64,000 nucleotides of DNA, from assembly GCA_050943915.1 (NCBI GenBank), contig JBMNQB010000002.1:62001-126000 (forward strand), written 5' to 3'. Numbering within the stretch: position 1 is the first letter of the stretch; every line of letters starts with the position of its first letter. The position numbers and the translations under genes are program-made. Under the pieces are notes generated by a model. The model searched no databases, was not told the DNA's origin, and worked only from the letters and a program-made list of their open reading frames with translations. The stretch comes from Lawsonibacter sp050943915. Lineage in GTDB: Bacteria > Bacillota > Clostridia > Oscillospirales > Oscillospiraceae. Shown one piece after another: positions 23,866 through 32,474 of this stretch.

Positions 23866-25260
23866 TTATTTCTCCGGCGTCAGCTCCAAAAGCTGCTCCA
23901 CCAGCTCCTCCATCCGCATCCCCCGGGATGCCTTGACCAGGATGGTGCTGTCCGGACGGATCAGACCCGGGAGGATCTCCCGGGCGGCAGCCTTGTCGGC
24001 ACAGGGATAGACGGCGGTCACGCCGGCAGACCGTGCCCCCTCCGCCAGATAGCGGGCCTGGTCGCCCACTGCCACCAGACAGTCGATCTTCCGCTTGCCC
24101 AGATACTCCCCCACTCCGGTGTGGAGGGCGGGCGAGTAGGGGCCCAGCTCGAACATATCACCTAAAACCGCCAGCTTCCAGGCACTGCGGCTGTCCGCCA
24201 GTACGCTGATGGCCGCCCGCATGGACTGGGGATTGGCATTGTAGGTGTCGTCCAGAATGGTGATCCCATTCCCCCGCTGTACCAGGTTCATCCGCATCCG
24301 GGTCGGGACGAAGCGGGCGATCCCCTGCTCGATCTCGTCGGCTGTCAGGCCGAAGTGCTCCCCCACCGCCGCAGCGATGAGAGTGGGATAAATCATGTGG
24401 CTGCCCAGGGCGGGAATACACACCTCCCGGTCCATGGACGGCGTAGTAAGCCGGCTGCGCAGGGAGTCCAGCCCCTCGCTGCTGGCCGCCTGGGCCCGGT
24501 ACTCCAGGCCCTCCCCACTGCCGCAGAACACCGCGGGAACCGGAGTCTTTCCTCTGAGCGTGGCCAGGAGGGCGTCGTCCCCGTTGAGGACCAGCAGGCC
24601 GTTTTTCTTCCGGATGTGGGCCAGCAGCTCACACTTGGCCCGGAAGATGTTCTCCCGGCTGCCCAGCCGCTCGATGTGGGCGTCGCCGATGTTGGTGATG
24701 ACCCCCACCTCCGGGCGGACGATGTCCCCCAGGTAATCGATCTCTCCAAACCGGTCCATCCCCATCTCCACCACGCCGATCTGGACGCTGCGGTCCAGCC
24801 GGAGCAGGGTCAGGGGCAAGCCCACATTGTTGTTGAAGTTCCCCTCGGTCTTGAGGACCTTGTACTTCACGGACAGGACCGAGGCGATCATATCCTTGGC
24901 CGTGGTCTTGCCCACGCTGCCCGTTACCCCCACGAAGGGGATCCGGAACTGCTCCTTATACCAGAAGGCCAGATCTCTCAGGGCGCGCTGGGTGTCCTCC
25001 ACCTTGATGTAGAAGCGCCCCTCCTGATAGTGCTCCGGCTCCCGGGCAGTGAGGCATCCGGCGGCCCCCCCCTCCAGGGCGGCGGCAAGGTATGCGTGGC
25101 CATCGAAGCGCTCCCCCACCAGGGGGAGGAACAGAGAACCGGGATGGATGTCCCGGCTGTCCGTGTCCACACTGCTGACGGTCTGGTCCAGACTGGCCTC
25201 CGGCCCGATCAGCGTTCCGCCCACGGCGGTGAGCAGGTCCCGTACTGTGATGGCTTCCAT
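23866..25260 (-). CDS. murF: UDP-MurNAc-tripeptide:D-Ala-D-Ala ligase
   Basis: A 464-residue Mur ligase that adds D-Ala-D-Ala to UDP-MurNAc-tripeptide in the cytoplasm. The ATP loop GVTGSVGKTT is at residues 111-120; EGNFNNNVGLPLTLL and VVEMGMDRFGEI are the MurF substrate and metal segments. DDTYNANPQSMRAAI and VLGDMFELG mark the C-terminal domain. AAGGAG lies 11 bases before the ATG. ddl, which makes its D-Ala-D-Ala substrate, ends six bases upstream, a clear functional operon. Confidence 0.96.
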   Translation of the reverse strand: MEAITVRDLLTAVGGTLIGPEASLDQTVSSVDTDSRDIHPGSLFLPLVGERFDGHAYLAAALEGGAAGCLTAREPEHYQEGRFYIKVEDTQRALRDLAFWYKEQFRIPFVGVTGSVGKTTAKDMIASVLSVKYKVLKTEGNFNNNVGLPLTLLRLDRSVQIGVVEMGMDRFGEIDYLGDIVRPEVGVITNIGDAHIERLGSRENIFRAKCELLAHIRKKNGLLVLNGDDALLATLRGKTPVPAVFCGSGEGLEYRAQAASSEGLDSLRSRLTTPSMDREVCIPALGSHMIYPTLIAAAVGEHFGLTADEIEQGIARFVPTRMRMNLVQRGNGITILDDTYNANPQSMRAAISVLADSRSAWKLAVLGDMFELGPYSPALHTGVGEYLGKRKIDCLVAVGDQARYLAEGARSAGVTAVYPCADKAAAREILPGLIRPDSTILVKASRGMRMEELVEQLLELTPEK

Positions 25261-25266
25261 CTGCCC

Positions 25267-26316
25267 TTAAACTCCTTCCCGCCGGGCCTCCAGAGAGGCC
25301 TCCACGATGGTCTGGCACAGGTCGGCATAGCCGATGCCCACCGCCGCCGCCTCCTGGGGCACCAGGCTGGTGGGGGTCATGCCGGGGAGCGTGTTGATCT
25401 CCAGGAAATAGGGGGTCCCGTCCTCGGTGACGATGAAGTCGGCCCGGGCATAGACGGACAGGCCGATGGTGCGGAACACCGCCAGGGCCGCCTCCCCCAC
25501 CGCCTGTTCCCACTCCGGGGGGATCTCAGCGGGACATACCTCCCGGGCGGCGCCGGGCTGGTACTTGTTGGCGTAGTCATAGAAATCCGCCTGGGGGATG
25601 ATCTCAATGGAGGGCAGCGCCCGGCCATTGAGCACCGCCACCTGGATCTCCCGCCCCTTGATGTACTGCTCCAGGACTGTGCGCCCACCCAGGCGGACGC
25701 TCTCCTCCAGACCCCGGCGCAGCTCCTCCCGGGTGTGGGCGATGGTCACGCCGATGGAGGAGCCGCTGGCGATGGGCTTCACCACCACGGGAAGGGCGGT
25801 CTCCTCTGTCAGGGCATCCAGATTTTCCGCGGTGACGGTCACCGTCTGCCAGCGGGGGGTGCGCACCTGGTCGGCCACCAGGCGCTTGGTCATGTCCTTA
25901 TCCATGGCAATGGCCGAACTGAGGCAGTTGGAGCCGGTATACGGCACCCCCAGCAGGTCCAGGGCGGCCTGGATGCGCCCGTCCTCGCCGCAGGCCCCGT
26001 GGAGAGCCAGATAGACCACATCCGCCCCGGCGCACAGTTCCAGCACCCCGGGACCGATGAGGGAAGGGCTCCGGTCTCTGCGGCTGGCCCGCACCTGCTC
26101 CAGGTCGGGCGCCTGAGGGCTCACCCTCTTGAACGCCTGGGGAATGGGGGCCTGGAAGGGGTCCACCGTCTGATCAGTCCCCTCCATGCCGAAGAACAGG
26201 TCCACCAGGGCCACCTGGTGCCCCTTGGAACGCAGCGCCTCGCACACCATGGCGCCGGAGGACAGGGAGACATTCCGCTCCGGGCTGAGTCCGCCGGCCA
26301 ATACTACGATCTTCAT
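25267..26316 (-). CDS. ddl: D-alanine-D-alanine ligase
   Basis: A 349-residue ATP-grasp ligase. LAGGLSPERNVSL is the N-terminal glycine-rich segment, LHGACGEDGRIQ and MDKDMTKRL the substrate and ATP regions, VVKPIASGSSIGV the ATP-grasp lysine loop, and FLEINTLPGMT the metal-binding end. It supplies D-Ala-D-Ala to MurF encoded six bases downstream. AAGGTGG is nine bases before the ATG. A good promoter lies about 60 bases upstream of the start. The residues that set D-Ala against D-Lac choice were not checked. Confidence 0.95.
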   Translation of the reverse strand: MKIVVLAGGLSPERNVSLSSGAMVCEALRSKGHQVALVDLFFGMEGTDQTVDPFQAPIPQAFKRVSPQAPDLEQVRASRRDRSPSLIGPGVLELCAGADVVYLALHGACGEDGRIQAALDLLGVPYTGSNCLSSAIAMDKDMTKRLVADQVRTPRWQTVTVTAENLDALTEETALPVVVKPIASGSSIGVTIAHTREELRRGLEESVRLGGRTVLEQYIKGREIQVAVLNGRALPSIEIIPQADFYDYANKYQPGAAREVCPAEIPPEWEQAVGEAALAVFRTIGLSVYARADFIVTEDGTPYFLEINTLPGMTPTSLVPQEAAAVGIGYADLCQTIVEASLEARREGV

Positions 26317-26377
26317 GTTATCAAACCACCTTTATCAAGGATCGGGATCATATTTACAGTTTACACGCTGACCATGT

Positions 26378-26406
26378 ATTTTATCACAATCCCCGGCAAT
26401 AGACAA
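26378..26406 (-). promoter_or_regulatory. Promoter of ddl-murF
   Basis: On the minus strand, -35 TTGTCT (26406-26401) and -10 TAAAAT (26383-26378), spacer 17 bases. The ddl ATG is about 60 bases downstream. Confidence 0.75.
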
Positions 26407-26462
26407 GCCGGAGCGTCCAATTTTGCGGAATTCTTCCGCACCCGCCGCCGGAGTCCCGGCCA

Positions 26463-26497
26463 TAAAAGATCCCCGGCGATCTGGGATCACCGGGGAT
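26463..26497 (-). terminator. Terminator of upp
   Basis: ATCCCCGG and CCGGGGAT arms with an inner GATC/GATC pairing form a hairpin at 26469-26497, followed by TTTTATG on the minus strand. It lies 17 bases after the upp stop. Confidence 0.85.
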
Positions 26498-26513
26498 GCG
26501 TGTTTGTTCTGAA

Positions 26514-27155
26514 TTACTTGGTGCCGAAGATCCGGTCGCCGGCATCACCCAAACCGGGGACGATATAGGCGTGCTCGTTGAGCTTTTCATCCACGCCGGC
26601 CACATAGATGTCCACGTCGGGGTGGTCGCGGCGAATCACCTGGATCCCCTCGGGGGCGGCCAGGACGTTCATCAGCTTGATGTGCTTGCAGCCGTAGCCC
26701 TTGATGAAGGTGATGGCCGCGGAGGCGGAGCCGCCGGTGGCCAGCATGGGATCCAGCACGATCACATCCCGTTCAGAAATGTCAGAGGGCATCTTGCAGT
26801 AGTACTCTACGGGCTGATGGGTCTCAGGATCCCGGTACAGGCCGATATGCCCCACCTTGGCGGAGGGGATCAGGTCCAGGATCCCATCCACCATGCCCAG
26901 GCCGGCCCGGAGGATGGGGACGATGGCCAGCTTCTTCCCGGCCAGCACCCGGAAGGTGCCGGTGGCCACAGGGGTCTTGATCTCCACCTCCTGGGTGGGC
27001 AGGTCCCGGGTGGCCTCATAGCACTCCAGGGCGGCGATCTCAGAGACGATCTCCCGGAACTCCTTCACCCCGGTCCGCTCGTCCCGGAGGATGCTCAGCT
27101 TGTGCTGAAGCAGAGGGTGGTCCAAAATGTGTACCTTGTTGTCGTTTTCGAACAT
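26514..27155 (-). CDS. upp: Uracil phosphoribosyltransferase
   Basis: A 213-residue salvage enzyme making UMP from uracil and PRPP. The PRPP loop VIVLDPMLATGGSAS is near residue 130; ILRAGLGMVDG (about 80) and YIVPGLGDAGDRIFGTK at the C-terminus are the uracil-binding signatures. Full length for the family. AAAGGGG lies nine bases before the ATG, and a terminator follows. tsaB ends 14 bases upstream on the same strand, so upp may be the last gene of the tsaE-tsaB transcript. Confidence 0.97.
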   Translation of the reverse strand: MFENDNKVHILDHPLLQHKLSILRDERTGVKEFREIVSEIAALECYEATRDLPTQEVEIKTPVATGTFRVLAGKKLAIVPILRAGLGMVDGILDLIPSAKVGHIGLYRDPETHQPVEYYCKMPSDISERDVIVLDPMLATGGSASAAITFIKGYGCKHIKLMNVLAAPEGIQVIRRDHPDVDIYVAGVDEKLNEHAYIVPGLGDAGDRIFGTK

Positions 27156-27169
27156 CGCAATAAACCCCT

Positions 27170-27895
27170 TTATTTGTTTTGATTGTCGCGGCTCTGCCGC
27201 TCCCGTTCCAGCCGTTCGCGCTCGGCCTGGGACAGCCGGTGATAGACTGGGACCAGCTCCCTGCCTTTCACCAGCCCGCCGGCCCGGATCTGCTCCAGGG
27301 CCGCCCGGGCCACCCCCTGGGCGCTCTGCATCCGCAGAGGCTCAGGGGCCAGCTCCAGCTGGCTGTCCTGTTCTCGAAGGGTATTATAACACAGCTTCGC
27401 CCCATCTCCAACGACTATTTTCCGCTTTTTGATTTTTTTCAGTTCCTCCCCCAGCTCCTCCAGGGAGATGGCCCGGTCGGGGGCCAGGCGGGTGAGGCGC
27501 TCTCCGTCGGTCTGAAACAGGGCGTTATAGACCTGCTTCCGCCGGGCGTCCATGGCACAGACGATCACTGCGTCCCGGAAAAATGCCAGGGGCCAGGCCA
27601 TGGACTCCAGGGTGGAGCATGGGGCGCAGTCCTTGTCCTCCGCCCAGGCCAGGCCCTTGGCGGTGGCCACGCCGATGCGCAGCCCGGTAAAGGAGCCCGG
27701 TCCCGCCGCCACCGCGATCACGTCCACCTGCTCCAGCCCTGTCCCGCAGTTGCTCAGCAGGTCCCGGGCCATGGGCAGCAGGGTGCGGCTGTGGGTCAGG
27801 CCGCTGTTTTGAAAGCTCTGGGCAATAAGCCCCTCCTCCCCCCACAGCGCCGCGGAGCAGGCTGTGGCGGAGGACTCCAACGCCAATATTTTCAT
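27170..27895 (-). CDS. tsaB: tRNA t6A synthesis protein TsaB
   Basis: A 241-residue ASKHA-fold protein that partners TsaD (absent from this window) to transfer threonylcarbamoyl to A37 of tRNA. MKILALESSATACSAAL at the N-terminus and AAGPGSFTGLRIGVATAKGLA (about residues 65-85) are the TsaB signatures. I start at the ATG at 27895; a GTG 15 bases upstream is possible and neither has a strong ribosome binding site. tsaE lies 64 bases upstream on the same strand. The last 20 residues are highly charged. Confidence 0.92.
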   Translation of the reverse strand: MKILALESSATACSAALWGEEGLIAQSFQNSGLTHSRTLLPMARDLLSNCGTGLEQVDVIAVAAGPGSFTGLRIGVATAKGLAWAEDKDCAPCSTLESMAWPLAFFRDAVIVCAMDARRKQVYNALFQTDGERLTRLAPDRAISLEELGEELKKIKKRKIVVGDGAKLCYNTLREQDSQLELAPEPLRMQSAQGVARAALEQIRAGGLVKGRELVPVYHRLSQAERERLERERQSRDNQNK

Positions 27896-27959
27896 GGTTT
27901 TATCACACACTTTTCTTACAGTTTTAACTCATTTTTCCGGAAACCGGCCCTCTGGCCGG

Positions 27960-28388
27960 TCATATCTCCGGGGCGTTCCGGATGGAGATCACGCGCTGTC
28001 CGTCGTGCTCTCCCCGGCGGATGTCCACCCGAATGGGCTCGTCCTCCAGGGCGGCGGCCACGTTCTCGCTCCACTCCACGGCGCACACGCCTCCCCGGGC
28101 CAGGTAGTCCTCCCACCCGATGTCGAACAGCTCCTCCGGGTCGCCCAGCCGGTACATATCAAAGTGGAACAGCGGCAGCCGTCCCCCCTCATACTCATTG
28201 ACGATGGTAAAGGTGGGGCTGGTCACCCGCTCCGGGATCCCCAGCCCCCGGGCGATCCCTCTTGTAAAGGCGGTCTTTCCCGCCCCCAGGTCCCCGGTAT
28301 AGGCCACGACGTCCCCGGGGCGCAGGCGGGCAGCCAGCTGCGCCCCCAGGGCCTCGGTCTCCTCCACGCTGTTGGAACAATATTCCAT
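27960..28388 (-). CDS. tsaE: tRNA t6A synthesis ATPase TsaE
   Basis: A 142-residue P-loop ATPase with Walker A GDLGAGKT at residues 32-39, followed by SPTFTIVNEYEG and FHFDMYRLGDPEEL, the TsaE core. It is needed for turnover of the TsaB-TsaD complex. GGGGG lies six bases before the ATG. It heads the tsaE-tsaB unit and is divergent from the SEDS gene, with an extended -10 promoter close upstream. Confidence 0.95.
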   Translation of the reverse strand: MEYCSNSVEETEALGAQLAARLRPGDVVAYTGDLGAGKTAFTRGIARGLGIPERVTSPTFTIVNEYEGGRLPLFHFDMYRLGDPEELFDIGWEDYLARGGVCAVEWSENVAAALEDEPIRVDIRRGEHDGQRVISIRNAPEI

Positions 28389-28431
28389 GTCTTTCCCCCG
28401 CGTTCACAGTTTGTTTTCCGAATTCTCTCTG

Positions 28432-28437
28432 ATTATA
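28432..28437 (-). promoter_or_regulatory. Extended -10 box for tsaE-tsaB
   Basis: TGCTATAAT on the minus strand, a consensus -10 with the TGn extension and no clear -35. The tsaE ATG is 44 bases downstream. It lies back to back with the promoter of the rodA-like gene. Confidence 0.55.
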
Positions 28438-28449
28438 GCACAGTTCCGG

Positions 28450-28478
28450 TTTACCTTTCCACAAAAAAGTGATAAAAT
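28450..28478 (+). promoter_or_regulatory. Promoter of the rodA-like gene
   Basis: -35 TTTACC (28450-28455) and -10 TAAAAT (28473-28478), spacer 17 bases. The GTG start is 36 bases downstream. Confidence 0.65.
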
Positions 28479-28513
28479 ATAAGGCCGTATCCAAAAGAAA
28501 AGGAGGGGACGCC

Positions 28514-29701
28514 GTGCGGACCCTATTCTCTCCACTCCATGAATTTTTGAAAAAGGGGGACCTGGTGCTCCTGTCCCTCTGCCTGCTGACCAGCGGCTTC
28601 GGCGTGGCGCTGATCTTCTCCGCCACCCGGTACAACCAGAACAACCGCCCGGTGGCCATCCAGTGCATCGCCATTTTCCTGGGTGTCGCGGTCTACCTGC
28701 TGTGCACCTTCGTGGACTTTCAGCTGTTCGTGGAGAAAAACTGGAAGTGGCTTTTCGGGGGCAGCGTGTTCTTCCTGCTCCTGCTGCTCACCCCCCTGGG
28801 CAACGACCACAACTCGGGGAACCTGAACTGGCTGGACATCCCGGGATTTCCCCTGGAGATCCAGCCCAATGAGATCATCAAGATCCCCTTCATCCTGCTC
28901 CTGTCCCTCCAGATCACCAAAATACAGGACCGGGGACAGAGCATCAGCGCCCTCCCCTCCCTGATCCAGATCGGCGGCCACGCCGCCTTCATGCTGGCGC
29001 TGATCGCCGGGATCTGCGGCGATATGGGGATGTGCGTGGTCTATCTGTTCATTTTCGCCGTTATGGCCTGGGGCGCCGGAGTCAAAAAGCGCTGGTTCCT
29101 GCTGGCGGGCAGCGCCATGGTCATCGGCTTTTCCGTGCTGTGGATCTTCATTCTGCCCAACACGGCGGCCTGGGACAGCCTGTACCTGGTCAAGCGCTTT
29201 CGGGTGCTGTTCGACCACTCCTATGATCCCCAGGGGATCGGCTTTCAGCAGACCCGCTCCATCCTGGCCCTGGGCTCCGGTCAGCTGTTCGGCCAGGGCT
29301 ATCTCCAGGGGAGCATGACCCAGTCTGAGCACGCCTCCACCCTGCCCGCCCGGCATACCGACTTCATTTTCGCCGTGTGCGGCGAGGAGCTGGGCATGAT
29401 CGGCTGTCTGGTTCTGCTCCTTCTGCTGGCGCTGATCATCCTCCGCTGTCTCTGGGTCGCCCGGAACGCCAGCTCTCCCTTCCACGCCTATGCGGCCGTG
29501 GGGATGGCGGGTATGCTCATCATCCAGATCGCCGCCAATGTGGGGATGTGCCTGTTCGTCTTTCCTGTGATGGGGCTCACCCTGCCCTTTGTCAGCTACG
29601 GCGGCTCGTCCATCCTCACCCTGTACGCCGCCATGGGCATCGTATCCAGCATCAAGGCCAGGGCCCTCCCCAGCTGGCTGAGGGACCGGGCCATCCAGTG
29701 A
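28514..29701 (+). CDS. FtsW/RodA/SpoVE-family peptidoglycan polymerase
   Basis: A 395-residue SEDS membrane glycosyltransferase with about ten helices, which polymerises lipid II together with a class B PBP. Near the C-terminal end ARHTDFIFAVCGEELGMIG and FPVMGLTLPFVSYGGSS are the family signatures. The order of loops fits RodA (elongation) better than FtsW, but the pairing PBP is not in the window. The GTG start is seven bases after AGGAGG. It begins a plus-strand run with the aldehyde dehydrogenase, dgt, dnaG and rpoD. Confidence 0.92.
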   Translation: MRTLFSPLHEFLKKGDLVLLSLCLLTSGFGVALIFSATRYNQNNRPVAIQCIAIFLGVAVYLLCTFVDFQLFVEKNWKWLFGGSVFFLLLLLTPLGNDHNSGNLNWLDIPGFPLEIQPNEIIKIPFILLLSLQITKIQDRGQSISALPSLIQIGGHAAFMLALIAGICGDMGMCVVYLFIFAVMAWGAGVKKRWFLLAGSAMVIGFSVLWIFILPNTAAWDSLYLVKRFRVLFDHSYDPQGIGFQQTRSILALGSGQLFGQGYLQGSMTQSEHASTLPARHTDFIFAVCGEELGMIGCLVLLLLLALIILRCLWVARNASSPFHAYAAVGMAGMLIIQIAANVGMCLFVFPVMGLTLPFVSYGGSSILTLYAAMGIVSSIKARALPSWLRDRAIQ

Positions 29702-29724
29702 ACTGGGGACAAGGAGGAAGTATT

Positions 29725-31089
29725 TTGGATCTGTCCGATGCCGCCGCCCGCCAGAGGGCCTATTTCCGCTCCGGCGCCACCCTGCCCCTCCCCGCCCGCC
29801 GGCGCGCCCTGGAGTGTCTGCTCCAGGGATTGACAGACCGGGAGGACGCCCTGCTCTCCGCCCTGGAGGCAGACCTGGGCAAACCACCCTTCGAGGGCTA
29901 TATGACGGAGCTCGGCCTGGTGCGGGAGGAGCTGCGGTTCCATCTGAAGCATCTGGGCCGCTGGACCCGTCCCCGGCGTGTCCCCACCCCGCTGGCCCAC
30001 TTTCCGGCCCGGAGCACGGTCCGCCCGGAGCCCTACGGCTCGGTGCTCATCTTGTCCCCCTGGAACTACCCGGTCCAGCTGTCCCTGATGCCTCTGATCG
30101 GCGCCCTGTCCGCCGGAAACTGCGCGGTGCTCAAGCCGTCGGCCTACGCCCCCGCCTGCTCCCGTGCTCTGGCGGAGCTGGTCGCCCGATCCCTGCCTCC
30201 GGAACTGGCCGCCGTGGTGGAGGGAGGCCGCGCGGAAAACCAGGCCCTGCTGGACCTGCCCTTCGACTATATCTTTTTCACTGGAAGCCCCTCTGTGGGC
30301 CGCGTCGTCATGGAGCGTGCTGCCGCCCGTCTCACCCCGGTGACCCTGGAGCTGGGGGGCAAGAGCCCGGTGATCGTGGCCGGGGATGCGGATCTGCCCC
30401 TGGCCGCCCGGCGGATCCTCTTTGGAAAGCTGCTCAACGCAGGCCAGACCTGTGTGGCCCCCGACTATGTGCTGGCCCAGAGGGACGTGCTCCCGGAGCT
30501 GATCCGCCTGCTCCAAGCGGAGCTGACCGCTCAGCTGGGAACGGACCCTCTCGCCTGCCCCGACTACCCCCGCATCGTCAACGCCCCCCACCTCCACCGG
30601 CTGGCGGGGCTGCTGGAGGGCTGTCAGGTGCTCTGGGGCGGCCAGACCGGCGGCGGCCGGATGGCCCCCGCCCTGGTCCTTCCCCCCTCCCCAGACGCCC
30701 CGGTGATGCAGGAGGAGATCTTCGGCCCGATCCTCCCTCTGCTGCCCTTTGATACGCTGGAGGAGGCCGTCTCTTTTGTCCAGGACAGGCCCCGCCCCCT
30801 GGCCCTCTACCTCTTTACCAAAAGCCGGGAGGTGGAGCGGGCGGTTTTGGACCGGATCCCCTTCGGCGGCGGCTGTGTCAACGACACGGTGGTCCACCTC
30901 TCCACCCCCTATCTGCCCTTTGGCGGGGTTGGGGCCAGCGGTATGGGCAGCTACCACGGCCGCGCAAGCTTTGAGACCTTCTCCCACCCCAAGAGCATCC
31001 TGAAAAAAGGCGCAGGCCCCGATCTTCCCGTTCGATACCGGCCATACGCCCCCTGGAAGGAAAAGCTGCTGCGGAAATTTCTGCCTTGA
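29725..31089 (+). CDS. Aldehyde dehydrogenase, class 3 type
   Basis: A 454-residue NAD(P)-dependent aldehyde dehydrogenase. The general base Glu209 is in LELGGKSP and the nucleophile Cys243 in NAGQTCVAPDY; SPWNYPVQL (111-119) and FTGSPSVGR form the cofactor site. The short length and the tail YAPWKEKLLRKFLP fit the ALDH3 branch acting on fatty or aromatic aldehydes. The start is TTG at 29725, seven bases after AAGGAGG; no ATG is near. It follows the SEDS gene by 23 bases, so co-transcription is likely though no functional tie is evident. Confidence 0.92.
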   Translation: MDLSDAAARQRAYFRSGATLPLPARRRALECLLQGLTDREDALLSALEADLGKPPFEGYMTELGLVREELRFHLKHLGRWTRPRRVPTPLAHFPARSTVRPEPYGSVLILSPWNYPVQLSLMPLIGALSAGNCAVLKPSAYAPACSRALAELVARSLPPELAAVVEGGRAENQALLDLPFDYIFFTGSPSVGRVVMERAAARLTPVTLELGGKSPVIVAGDADLPLAARRILFGKLLNAGQTCVAPDYVLAQRDVLPELIRLLQAELTAQLGTDPLACPDYPRIVNAPHLHRLAGLLEGCQVLWGGQTGGGRMAPALVLPPSPDAPVMQEEIFGPILPLLPFDTLEEAVSFVQDRPRPLALYLFTKSREVERAVLDRIPFGGGCVNDTVVHLSTPYLPFGGVGASGMGSYHGRASFETFSHPKSILKKGAGPDLPVRYRPYAPWKEKLLRKFLP

Positions 31090-31195
31090 AAAAAATTTTT
31101 CTTTTGAGGAAGGAAATTCGCCCTGTTTTGCGTATATGGTATATGTGGAAAGTTGACCTGAAACGTACACCCATCCGGGAAGGAGGCGTTTTCCC

Positions 31196-32200
31196 ATGGA
31201 GCTTCGACAGCAGCGGGAGCAGCTGGAGGCAGTCACCCTCTCCCCCCATGCCTGCCGGGCCGCACAGACCAGAGGCCGGGCCCGTCCGGAGGCGGAGTGC
31301 GGGATCCGCACCTGCTTTCAGCGGGACACCGACCGCATCGTGTACAGCAAGGCGTTCCGCCGCCTCAAGCACAAGACCCAGGTCTTTCTTCAGCCCCAGG
31401 GGGACCACTACCGCACCCGCATGACCCACACCCTGGAGGTCAGCCGCATCGCCCGCACCATCGCCCGGGCCCTCGCCCTGAACGAGGACCTGACGGAGGC
31501 AGTCGCCCTGGGCCACGACCTGGGCCACACCCCCTTTGGCCACGCCGGCGAGCGCCTGCTCAACGATCTGATGCCCGGCGGCTTTGCCCACTACCAGCAG
31601 TCCCTCCGTGTGGTGGACCGCCTGGAGAAGGATGGAGCCGGACTGAACCTGACCTGGGAGGTGCGCAACGGCATCGTCTGCCACACCAGAGGACAGCAGG
31701 CCGCCACCTTGGAGGGCCAGGTGGTCCGCCTGGCCGACCAGATCGCCTATATCAACCACGACATTGAGGACGCCCTCCGCGGGGGCGTCATCTATCCCAT
31801 GGACATCCCTCTTGAGGTCTCCAGTATCCTGGGCTTCACCCATGGAGAGCGGATCAACGCCCTGGTGCTGGATGTGATCCAGGCCAGCCGGGATCAGGAC
31901 GCTATCCGGCAGTCCGAGGAGGTCGGCGAGGCCATGGCAGTCCTGCGGGAGTTCATGTTTGAAAACGTCTACACCAACCCCCTGGCCAAGGGGGAGGAGG
32001 GCAAGGCCCAGGAGATGCTCCGCCGCCTGTTCGACTACTACCGACGCGAGCCGGACGCCCTCCCCGCCGACTTTCAGGAGATCCGCCTGGAGGAGGGGGT
32101 GGACCGGGCGGTCTGCGACTACATCGCCGGCATGACCGATCCTTTTGCCATTGAACAGTTCAGCAGACTGTTTATTCCAACCGCCTGGTCTGTAAAATAG
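31196..32200 (+). CDS. dgt: Deoxyguanosinetriphosphate triphosphohydrolase-like protein
   Basis: A 334-residue HD-domain hydrolase. The HD motif region is RMTHTLEVSRIARTI (His78) and GHDLGHTPFGHAGE (His-Asp 107-108), with ADQIAYINHDIEDA supplying the later metal Asp. Family members hydrolyse dGTP or other dNTPs to the nucleoside and triphosphate. The length is that of the short type-2 Dgt. AAGGAGG is nine bases before the ATG. It precedes dnaG and rpoD, as in many Clostridia. Its last 22 codons are part of a 91-bp sequence repeated 220 bp downstream. Confidence 0.93.
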   Translation: MELRQQREQLEAVTLSPHACRAAQTRGRARPEAECGIRTCFQRDTDRIVYSKAFRRLKHKTQVFLQPQGDHYRTRMTHTLEVSRIARTIARALALNEDLTEAVALGHDLGHTPFGHAGERLLNDLMPGGFAHYQQSLRVVDRLEKDGAGLNLTWEVRNGIVCHTRGQQAATLEGQVVRLADQIAYINHDIEDALRGGVIYPMDIPLEVSSILGFTHGERINALVLDVIQASRDQDAIRQSEEVGEAMAVLREFMFENVYTNPLAKGEEGKAQEMLRRLFDYYRREPDALPADFQEIRLEEGVDRAVCDYIAGMTDPFAIEQFSRLFIPTAWSVK

Positions 32201-32438
32201 GGGCCGGCGATGGGGGCCCCATCCCGCGGATGGGGCGCGCGCAGCGCGTACAAGGTTTTGCCGAAGGCAAATCCTTGGCGCAGGGCGAATTGATTTCGCC
32301 CGAGCATTTTAACGTCCCAGAGCTCCCACGGGCCTGCCCCGTGGGAACGGCATGACCGATCCTTTTGCCATTGAACAGTTCAGCAGACTGTTCATTCCAA
32401 CCGCCTGGTCTGTAAAATAGGGGCCGGCGATGGGGGCC
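32128..32438 (+). repeat. dgt 3'-end duplication with structured 129-bp insert
   Basis: The 91-bp segment 32128-32218 (last 24 codons of dgt, stop and 18 bases beyond) recurs at 32348-32438 with one mismatch. Between them are 129 bases with hairpins at 32251-32277 (12-bp stem, one mismatch), 32283-32301 and near 32326-32345. This makes up most of the dgt-dnaG gap. Removing one copy plus the insert would leave a 54-base gap. The 32244-32316 core resembles the element near era. Confidence 0.93.
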
Positions 32439-32474
32439 TGCTCCCGTAATTCTGATCTGAAAGGAGGAAGTCTT

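Noticed and set aside
28523..29887. A 454-residue minus-strand frame opposite the rodA-like gene
   Set aside because: The plus-strand protein has full SEDS signatures; the reverse frame is low complexity.
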